Shown: positions 1 through 5,493 of the stretch, one piece after another
Layout of the letters: each line of letters opens with the position of its first letter
Numbering within the stretch: position 1 is the first letter of the stretch
NCBI GenBank assembly: GCA_902493155.1
Contig: CABUOE010000062.1
Location: 1 to 11,194, forward strand
Source: an uncultured Eubacteriales bacterium
GTDB lineage: Bacteria; Bacillota; Clostridia; Oscillospirales; Ruminococcaceae
DNA length: 11,194 bases
Direction: 5' to 3'
The notes under the pieces: generated by a model
Databases searched by the model: none
What the model saw: the letters and a program-made list of their open reading frames with translations, nothing else
Told to the model about the DNA's origin: nothing
Program-made: the position numbers and the translations under genes

Positions 1-4
1 TCAT
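1..4 (-). CDS. Start of a leftward gene, cut by the window edge
   Basis: Only the start codon is inside the window. On the minus strand an ATG at 4-2 follows a complete AAGGAGG Shine-Dalgarno (18-12) with a 7-nt spacer, which is close to ideal, so a translated gene almost certainly runs off to the left. A second in-frame ATG lies at 40-38, preceded by AAGGTG. The frame stays open back to a TGA at 73-71, so a start 12 codons further upstream is possible. Nothing can be said about the product. The gene diverges from the tRNA promoter at 164-192. Confidence 0.6.
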
Positions 5-85
5 AATACGGCCTCCTTGATCGAAAACTATATGGATCATGCCATCAATCACCTTGAATTTAGCAAATTTTCATAGAAAAGTATG

Positions 86-97
86 TTAACTGGTTAA
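86..97. promoter_or_regulatory. Short inverted repeat upstream of the leftward gene
   Basis: TTAAC-TG-GTTAA has perfect 5-bp arms and a 2-bp centre. It sits in an AT-rich stretch about 45-80 bp upstream of the possible starts of the leftward gene, a place where a repressor or activator site would fit. No convincing -35/-10 pair was found next to it, and a 5-bp palindrome in AT-rich DNA can arise by chance. The rest of 5-163 shows only the Shine-Dalgarno sites of the leftward gene and a distant 8-bp inverted repeat (TTTTGAGA at 100-107, TCTCAAAA at 141-148). Confidence 0.25.
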
Positions 98-163
98 TAT
101 TTTGAGAAAATAGAGGAAAAAAGACCGCATTCTGTAAATCTCTCAAAAAAGCGGAAATGACCC

Positions 164-192
164 TTGACAAACAGCGGGAGGTTTGGTATTAT
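164..192 (+). promoter_or_regulatory. Sigma-A-type promoter of the tRNA-Ala gene
   Basis: A perfect -35 box TTGACA (164-169) is followed after 17 nt by TATTAT (187-192), a five-of-six match to the -10 consensus. A perfect TATAAT also overlaps at 190-195, but its 20-nt spacer is too long. Transcription would begin near 199-200, leaving a leader of about 23 nt before the mature tRNA 5' end. The strength fits a stable-RNA gene. Confidence 0.8.
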
Positions 193-222
193 AATAAAGC
201 ACTTGATTCGTGTATCACCTGT

Positions 223-298
<76 letters not shown>

Positions 299-303
299 AA
301 AAG

Positions 304-341
304 AAAGTCAGTAACCGTTTTGGTTACTGACTTTTTGTTTT
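304..341. terminator. Bidirectional intrinsic terminator between tRNA-Ala and the ankyrin gene
   Basis: A perfect 13-bp stem (304-316 with 322-334) closes a 5-nt loop. On the plus strand it is followed by TTGTTTTAT, ending the tRNA transcript six nt after CCA. On the minus strand the same stem is followed by CTTTTT (303-298), so it can also stop transcripts arriving from the ankyrin lipoprotein gene, whose stop codon is about 50 bp away. One hairpin serving two convergent units is an economical arrangement. Confidence 0.9.
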
Positions 342-388
342 ATACAAGCAACTGAACCGGCAAGGATTCCAAAATAACCGCGTTTTCC

Positions 389-2155
389 TTAATCTAAATA
401 GGTCTTTATGAGTTTGGCAATCTCCTGATGCTTATTTTCCTGTGCCAGCTCATAGGCTGTCTTTCCATCGTTGTTGTTTACATTTGGATCGGCACCATTT
501 TCCAGTAACAAATGAACGTTTTCCGTCCGGCCACTTTCAGCGGCAAGCATAAGAGCAGTGTTGCCATCTTGATCCTGCAGATTCAAGGAGGCATTATGTT
601 CAATTAAATATTCGGTCATTCGTGTACTTGTAAAAACCCCTTTCATCAAAAGGGAACGTCCAAAATCTTCCTCACAGCAGTCTACGTTTGCGCCATTGCC
701 AATCAATATTTTCAGGATGTCAAAATACCCCTTTCCCGCCGCTTCTAAGGCGGCCTTTTCTCCATTATAGCCGGACGCCACCGCCCCGTTGTCGATTAAA
801 AAGGAAACGGTTTCTGGCTGATATGCAGATACCGAGAAAAAAAGCGCCGCTTCTCCTTTGGCATCCGTCTGATTCAGATTCGCGCCTAAATCCATCAGTT
901 TGATAATCGCGTCCATATTTCCGTTATAGCACGCGAAACGAAGCAGATACTGCTTATCTACTGTAAAGCCTTTGAATTCCGAAAGTTCCACAAAATATTC
1001 AAAAATATCATTGCTTCTGTTAGAAATAGCCTGTGCCATCATGAAATTAACGGTATCCTCATCCAAGGGATAATCATAATCCAGCAGAAGCTTTACCATT
1101 TCGAGGTTTCCGGTCTGGACGGCGGATTCCATCGGCGGTACAATCGAAGACAACGTATCTCCCGTCTCTGGATTTACTTCCGCGCCTTGTTCCAGCAGAT
1201 ATTTCGCTAAATCATAGTAATTGTGTTCTACCGCAATTGGAAAAGCTGCCCGACCACGGAAACTTCCTTCATCCACATATACATATTGAAGCAGATACTG
1301 CACAATGTCCAGATTATTGTATAGGGCAGCAGGATACAAAAGGTCAGAAAGTTTGAGCCCTGTTAGTTCGGCGCTCTTTGCCCATATGAGTTCCAGCGTT
1401 TCAGCCGTCCCAAAAGCCGCTGTATAACGAAGAACCATATCGGCGTTCGATTCATTTAACCCGTCTTGCTGTACCAAGGTCTTTGTTTTTACTGTGTCTC
1501 CAGTCACAGCCGCTTCCAGTATAGGATCTATATCCAATGCGATATCGGCAGACAATGATTCTTTAGCAACACGATTGACAATCCCAAAATATGTAACACT
1601 GTCCCTTTGTTTCCACACAAGGGGAAACGTCTTTTTGCTGACTGCTCCGCCATGTTCCAGCAAAAGATCGAAAATCTCTGTTTCACCGGCTTTAGCGGCA
1701 TAATCGAGGGCAGTAAGACCAAAAATATCCTTTTGAGTAACATCGCCACCATATTCTAACAACAGTTCACTATATTCTCGACGAACAACTCCATTTTTTC
1801 CCGCACCAGCTCCTGAAACCCACATAAAGACTGTATTATGATATTTTTCAGAAAAGTTCGGATTTGCTCCCATCTCCAATAGGGCTTTTGCCATTGCTGT
1901 ATCATGGGCATCAAAAGCGATTTTTAATGTACTCACGCCATTGACTCCCAACGAATGTAAGCGTACTTGATCAACGCTCATCCCGTTTTCTATGTAATCC
2001 CTTACCATTTCAATATTGCCACCGCCAAGAATTCCATAATACGCCTTTTCTTTATCCGATGTGATAACTGGAGCGAAGTGTTCTAAATTATAAGGACGAC
2101 AAGCGGTTAAAAAGCTCACTATAATTATAAAGAGAACAGATAATTTAACCTTCAT
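389..2155 (-). CDS. Ankyrin-repeat lipoprotein
   Basis: The 588-aa product begins with a lipoprotein signal peptide: basic MKVK, a hydrophobic run, then lipobox L-T-A-C with the lipidated Cys at residue 19. The mature protein should therefore sit on the outer face of the membrane. Almost all the rest is ankyrin repeats, recognisable by units such as ALLEMGANPN (91-100), LLLEYGGDVTQKDIFGLTAL (131-150), YLLEQGAEVN (319-328) and a well-kept C-terminal block (about 415-588) containing GNTALMLAAESG. Repeats in the middle (about 180-400) are degenerate. Ankyrin stacks bind other proteins; no enzyme domain is visible. The start is the ATG at 2155, six nt after GGAGGAG; a TTG 15 nt upstream lies at the ribosome binding site itself and is rejected. 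It follows the DUF4474 gene by 52 bp with no terminator between, so the two are probably cotranscribed. Confidence 0.9.
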   Translation of the reverse strand: MKVKLSVLFIIIVSFLTACRPYNLEHFAPVITSDKEKAYYGILGGGNIEMVRDYIENGMSVDQVRLHSLGVNGVSTLKIAFDAHDTAMAKALLEMGANPNFSEKYHNTVFMWVSGAGAGKNGVVRREYSELLLEYGGDVTQKDIFGLTALDYAAKAGETEIFDLLLEHGGAVSKKTFPLVWKQRDSVTYFGIVNRVAKESLSADIALDIDPILEAAVTGDTVKTKTLVQQDGLNESNADMVLRYTAAFGTAETLELIWAKSAELTGLKLSDLLYPAALYNNLDIVQYLLQYVYVDEGSFRGRAAFPIAVEHNYYDLAKYLLEQGAEVNPETGDTLSSIVPPMESAVQTGNLEMVKLLLDYDYPLDEDTVNFMMAQAISNRSNDIFEYFVELSEFKGFTVDKQYLLRFACYNGNMDAIIKLMDLGANLNQTDAKGEAALFFSVSAYQPETVSFLIDNGAVASGYNGEKAALEAAGKGYFDILKILIGNGANVDCCEEDFGRSLLMKGVFTSTRMTEYLIEHNASLNLQDQDGNTALMLAAESGRTENVHLLLENGADPNVNNNDGKTAYELAQENKHQEIAKLIKTYLD

Positions 2156-2207
2156 GGTATACTCCTCCAAGAATAATGCGATTAAGTAGACTATGAGTTA
2201 TTTCATT

Positions 2208-3734
2208 TTACCGCCATTTAAAAGAGATTGTCAATCCGTTTATACCTGTTATATAAAAACCATTGTCCATATATATCTTACCAGTCCATACCCTATCTTG
2301 AGTTTTTGCCTGATTAATAGATTCTTCCTTACTTTGTGGTAATGAATTCACGAATGCCTGAAACATTTCTGAATCTTTGAAAGTCACATCTCCCGCCAAT
2401 TCAAGTTTGTTCGATTGTATATATTTTCCAGGCAGGAAACCTGTCAACCACCAATGTTGTGTCGGTGCTCTTTCAAAAAGTATATTGCCTTCATCATCAA
2501 GTACTGAAAAAGACATCGTCAAGAAATTTTCTGGATCGGCTGATTGATAATGAAAGGGAACTCCATCCTCTCCATGATCATTTTGAAATCTCAGATACTC
2601 TTCTGAGGACATATCTACATAGTATATTCCAATTTCTGCGCCAACAGCTGTTGGGCCATAGGTCCCCGGATAATTTCCTTTCCAAAACTCTAATCGCCAA
2701 AATCGAATTATTTCATTCTGTAGTTCTTGTTTAAAAATAAATTTTTGAGCATCAGAATCCACCAGCCTGAAAACCATGTCATAAAAATCATTATACCCAC
2801 CAAACCACTGCCACGCTGGAACATCGGCATAATATATACCCTGTTCTTCATCGTAAAGAAAATTTAGCGGATGTAAAGGAGTGGGCAGAGTGAACAAGGG
2901 AAGCAACAGCACCGGATTGTTCAGATTGCTAACGACTGTAGGAAAATTGGATGTTTTTAATACACTTTGCATCATCAGCTCATTTTTCGAAATTTTATCA
3001 GTATCTTCTGAGGATTGATTTACTTTATTATCCTGCATTTTAGAAAATGCTTCCAACCCCTTTTGAATCACCGCGTCGTACATCATGTCGCAGTTTTTAA
3101 AGTAATCCAACGCCTTAGAACCAAAAACCTGCTTCTCCATCTCGGCAATATAGTCGTCGCTGCAAATGATCTTCCAGCATCTACCCTTTAAATCATCAGG
3201 TCGTTTTTGGTATTTCACCATCCGATACACGTCTTCCAGAAAATCTTCGGAATGGCCTCCGACCACTTCTTCCAGATATTCGAGCCGTTTCATATCATTC
3301 CTCACAGCACTTTCCAGCCCATCCTTAACTGCCTTTTCTAAGATATCATACCGGTCTGTACTGGAAACGCTGACTTTTCCTCCGTTTATGACGATCCCAG
3401 CCGCCTTTTCAATGTCATTGTAATTCGCCCTTGATTTTGGCTTCGTTCGGCTGTCCTCCAGTTCCAATATAGAAACACAGCCGTTTCTTTTATTAAGGGT
3501 GGTATAAGAATACCCCTGGATCAAATCAATGTTTACGATAAATTTCTTCAGCTTTTCCCGCTCTTCTTTTGGAACAAATTGCATGGTATCTATGTGTCTT
3601 GTAAGGTCCCCGTACACTTCTTCGATGGTGTTTTCCACTCTTCTTCTCAACGACGCCATCATATCAGACGCATTTTGTGCGGAAAGCTCGTTCATCAATA
3701 CTTCAATAATCTCTGAATCCTGATTGCCGATCAT
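2208..3734 (-). CDS. DUF4474 domain protein
   Basis: The 508-aa product has no signal peptide and no clear membrane segment. The C-terminal part (about residues 288-440) matches my knowledge of the DUF4474 family of Clostridia. Its hallmarks are FLYDEEQGIYY (292-302), a GGYNDFYD stretch (312-319), the core RLEFWKGNYPGTYG (347-360) ending in AEIGIYY (366-372), and HWWLTGF (427-433). The family has no established function that I know. The N-terminal half (1-240) is highly charged, predicted mostly helical, and not recognised; a hydrophilic linker (about 234-250) divides the two halves. The chosen start is the ATG at 3734, ten nt after GAGG. A TTG at 3770 would add 12 residues but lacks a ribosome binding site of its own; a TTG at 3737 is also possible. 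It heads a two-gene unit with the ankyrin lipoprotein, which hints at a cytosolic/surface pair, but that is inference. Confidence 0.85.
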   Translation of the reverse strand: MIGNQDSEIIEVLMNELSAQNASDMMASLRRRVENTIEEVYGDLTRHIDTMQFVPKEEREKLKKFIVNIDLIQGYSYTTLNKRNGCVSILELEDSRTKPKSRANYNDIEKAAGIVINGGKVSVSSTDRYDILEKAVKDGLESAVRNDMKRLEYLEEVVGGHSEDFLEDVYRMVKYQKRPDDLKGRCWKIICSDDYIAEMEKQVFGSKALDYFKNCDMMYDAVIQKGLEAFSKMQDNKVNQSSEDTDKISKNELMMQSVLKTSNFPTVVSNLNNPVLLLPLFTLPTPLHPLNFLYDEEQGIYYADVPAWQWFGGYNDFYDMVFRLVDSDAQKFIFKQELQNEIIRFWRLEFWKGNYPGTYGPTAVGAEIGIYYVDMSSEEYLRFQNDHGEDGVPFHYQSADPENFLTMSFSVLDDEGNILFERAPTQHWWLTGFLPGKYIQSNKLELAGDVTFKDSEMFQAFVNSLPQSKEESINQAKTQDRVWTGKIYMDNGFYITGINGLTISFKWR

Positions 3735-3751
3735 CAATATTTTGCCTCGCT

Positions 3752-3889
3752 TTACAAATAAAGTAAACAAAAGTGAGGCAGATTGCGTACATCGAATCGT
3801 TCACCATCTTTCTGGACAAAATTTTTCCGTACTGTGATTTTATTGCTAGTAGAACCATCAGCAACAATGGAAATTGCCAGGGGTTGCAC
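3752..3889 (-). other. Short open frame in the leader of the DUF4474 gene; coding status unclear
   Basis: A frame open from the TAG at 3943-3941 to the TAA at 3754-3752 passes through this stretch. From the GTG at 3889 it gives 45 residues (VQPLAISIVADGSTSN..., ending HFCLLYL) with protein-like composition. A full AAGGAGG lies at 3922-3916, but no ATG, GTG or TTG falls 5-13 nt after it; only in-frame ATA codons do (3913 and 3901), and the GTG is 26 nt away. It could be a leader peptide, a gene that has lost its start codon, or chance. A second frame over the same bases (63 codons from a TTG at 3894, running into the DUF4474 gene) is also open. I do not recognise either protein. Confidence 0.25.
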
Positions 3890-3891
3890 GC

Positions 3892-3950
3892 CAAAGTGTA
3901 TTACTTTGTGTATAGCCTCCTTTTTATTTCTGTTTACAGGCTATCACAAA
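3892..3950 (-). promoter_or_regulatory. Two mutually exclusive hairpins overlapping a Shine-Dalgarno
   Basis: Read on the minus strand, TTTGTGATAGCCT (3950-3938) is the reverse complement of AGGCTAT-A-CACAAA (3918-3905) except for one bulged A. This gives a 13-bp hairpin with a 19-nt loop whose right arm contains the last three bases of the AAGGAGG at 3922-3916. A second hairpin, CAAAGT-AATAC-ACTTTG (3908-3892), needs bases 3908-3905, which the first also uses, so the two cannot form together. This is the layout of a switch or attenuator. As DNA, the long inverted repeat could instead be an operator, since its left arm covers the candidate -10 box. Confidence 0.4.
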
Positions 3951-3966
3951 CCGGCTGCATTGTCAA
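3938..3966 (-). promoter_or_regulatory. Candidate promoter of the DUF4474-ankyrin unit
   Basis: On the minus strand a perfect -35 TTGACA (3966-3961) is followed after 17 nt by TAGCCT (3943-3938), a weak -10 box helped by TGA immediately upstream (extended -10). Transcription would start near 3931 and leave a leader of about 195 nt before the ATG at 3734. It is the best sigma-A-like pair I found between the nanA terminator and the DUF4474 gene. The weak -10 box, lying inside an inverted repeat, suggests regulation. Confidence 0.5.
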
Positions 3967-4039
3967 CCCAATTCCAAACTTTTTGTATACTTACGCAATT
4001 TTCAAAGGCTGTTTTGTTGGTTTTTGCCCCTATAGACAG

Positions 4040-4074
4040 CGAAAGGAGCCTACCTTACCGGCAGGCTCCTTTCG
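4040..4074 (-). terminator. Terminator-like hairpin after the lyase gene
   Basis: A 15-bp stem (4074-4060 with 4054-4040) closes a 5-nt loop, 13 bp beyond the lyase stop codon. The one imperfect pair is a G-U wobble in minus-strand RNA but an A-C mismatch in plus-strand RNA, so the hairpin suits the operon transcript. No clear U-run follows (CTGTCTATAGG), so it may end transcription imperfectly or mainly protect the mRNA 3' end. The remainder up to about 3970 shows nothing further. Confidence 0.65.
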
Positions 4075-4086
4075 TTTCTTACCATT

Positions 4087-5004
4087 CTAGCAATATTTTT
4101 CAATAGCTTCATCAATCATTTGGATACATTTCGCCACCTGGGGCATATCCTCCGCAATGAGGTTGGGCAGTGGCTTTCTGACCGTGCCAATGTCCAGGTT
4201 TTCCCTGCGGCGAAGAATTTCCTTCATCACCGCATAGAGATTTCCATGGCAGGCACACATGGCATAAATGATTTCATCGATAGCGTACTGTACTTGCTGC
4301 GCCTTCTTCATCTCGCCTGCACGGAACAATTCGTCTGCCTTCAAAAGCAGCTCAGGCATCACAGCGTAGGTACCGCCGATCCCGCCGTCCGCACCTATCG
4401 CCCGGCCGGCGATAAACTGCTCGTCAGGACCGTTGAACACCACAAAGTCCTTACCGCCTTCCATTTTAAACATCTGGATATCCTGAGTGGGCATACTGCT
4501 GTTTTTCACGGCGACCACCCTAGGATTCTTTTTCATTTCCTTAAACAGGCTCATGGTCAAAGCAACTCCCGCCAGCTGCGGAATGTTGTAGATGACAAAA
4601 TCGGTATTGGGAGCGGCAGAAGAAATATCATTCCAATACTGAGCGATGGCGTACTCGGGCAGATGAAAATAAATGGGCGGAATGGCCGCAATGGCATCGA
4701 CTCCCAGTTTCTCGGCATGTGCCGCCAGTTCCATGCTGTCTTCGGTATTGTTACAGGCAACATGGGCGATTACCGTCAGCTTTCCTTTGGCCTCGCTCAT
4801 GACTGCTTCCAGGGTTTCCATCCGCTCCTCCTTGCTCTGATAAATGCATTCGCCGGAAGAGCCGCATACATAAACGCCCTTTACCCCTTTTTCGATGAAA
4901 TAGCGGGTTAATTTTTTGACTCGGTCAGCGCTCACCCGGCCGCTGTCGTCATAGCAGGCGTAAAACGCCGGAATGATACCGCAATATTTTTCCATGGATT
5001 TCAT
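4087..5004 (-). CDS. nanA: N-acetylneuraminate lyase (DHDPS/NAL aldolase family)
   Basis: A 305-aa class I aldolase of normal family length, expected to cleave N-acetylneuraminate to pyruvate and N-acetylmannosamine in the cytosol. The carboxylate-binding loop is GSSGE (48-52), the catalytic Tyr is in YNIP (139), and the Schiff-base Lys is in VAVKNSS (167). FNGPDE (190-195) and GADGGIGGTY (204-213) match the sialate-binding parts of the E. coli enzyme (YNGYDE, GADGGIGSTY), and IAHVAC (79-84) is also NAL-like, which argues against dihydrodipicolinate synthase. The residue matching E. coli Ser208 is Gly211, so the exact substrate may differ. Start: ATG at 5004, ten nt after AAAGG; a TTG at 5013 has a good AGGAG spacing and would add three residues, and an ATG at 4995 is also possible. 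It is the last gene of the operon, beginning 18 bp after the YhcH-type gene. Confidence 0.88.
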   Translation of the reverse strand: MKSMEKYCGIIPAFYACYDDSGRVSADRVKKLTRYFIEKGVKGVYVCGSSGECIYQSKEERMETLEAVMSEAKGKLTVIAHVACNNTEDSMELAAHAEKLGVDAIAAIPPIYFHLPEYAIAQYWNDISSAAPNTDFVIYNIPQLAGVALTMSLFKEMKKNPRVVAVKNSSMPTQDIQMFKMEGGKDFVVFNGPDEQFIAGRAIGADGGIGGTYAVMPELLLKADELFRAGEMKKAQQVQYAIDEIIYAMCACHGNLYAVMKEILRRRENLDIGTVRKPLPNLIAEDMPQVAKCIQMIDEAIEKYC

Positions 5005-5022
5005 AATCGTCAAACCTTTCTC

Positions 5023-5472
5023 CTAAAACTTCACTTTCACAACAGCTTTCTCCACCTTGACCGGACCGGAACGCTGCATTTTGACCATATGTGCTTCTCC
5101 GGGAAATGCAATCAGTATTTTCTGAGGCGTCATTTTGCACAATGACTCTATTTCTCCCTCATAACCGATAAAATCCGTCTCCGGGTCCCGTCCTGTTTCT
5201 CGGAGAACGCCCGGCTCCGATACGCCGATATTCTCCTCCCCGGATAAAAGCAGATGAATATCGGCATACTCCTCATGGGCCTCAAAAAAAGTTTCCGCAA
5301 AAGGAAGCGTTTCATAATCAAACCGGTTGATGTAGACCTTTTCCCCATCTACCTCGTTGCGTCCGTGTACCAGAGTTTTTAAATCACATTTTTGTAAAAA
5401 ACTCAGAGCCGTATCCAAGTTTTCCGATATCCCGAAATACCGGAATAAATCACTGAAATCTGTATAAATCAC
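5023..5472 (-). CDS. YhcH/YjgK/YiaL (DUF386) family protein, NanQ-type
   Basis: A 149-aa single-domain beta-barrel (cupin-like) protein of the usual length. The family marks are EAHEEYADIH (64-73), the loop LSGEENIG (76-83), FPGEAHM (123-129) and the closing KAVVKVKF. Glu64, His66, Asp71, His73 and His128 are candidate metal or substrate ligands. E. coli YhcH (NanQ) of this family speeds anomer opening of N-acetylneuraminate; other members (YiaL, TabA, EbgC) act in other sugar or biofilm settings, so the role here leans on the adjacent lyase gene. Translation starts at GTG (5472), eight nt after AGGAGG. The gene lies 21 bp after the flavoprotein gene and 18 bp before the lyase. Confidence 0.85.
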   Translation of the reverse strand: MIYTDFSDLFRYFGISENLDTALSFLQKCDLKTLVHGRNEVDGEKVYINRFDYETLPFAETFFEAHEEYADIHLLLSGEENIGVSEPGVLRETGRDPETDFIGYEGEIESLCKMTPQKILIAFPGEAHMVKMQRSGPVKVEKAVVKVKF

Positions 5473-5493
5473 CGTATTCCCCTCCTCTCGAAT

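Noticed and set aside
190..195. Perfect TATAAT upstream of the tRNA
   Set aside because: It would sit 20 nt from TTGACA; the overlapping TATTAT at 187-192 gives the normal 17 nt.
3773..4106. Two overlapping plus-strand open frames of about 105 codons in the non-coding stretch
   Set aside because: Neither has a ribosome binding site, both cross the terminator-like hairpin, and the composition is not protein-like; the regulatory signals here face the minus strand.
4120..4911. Plus-strand open frame of 263 codons
   Set aside because: It is the mirror of the lyase gene, rich in His and Arg, with no family motifs; the minus-strand reading has all catalytic residues.
4087..5004. Dihydrodipicolinate synthase (DapA)
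   Set aside because: The motif GSSGE, the IAHVAC segment and the FNGPDE/GADGGIG blocks follow the N-acetylneuraminate lyase pattern, and the neighbouring YhcH-type gene agrees.
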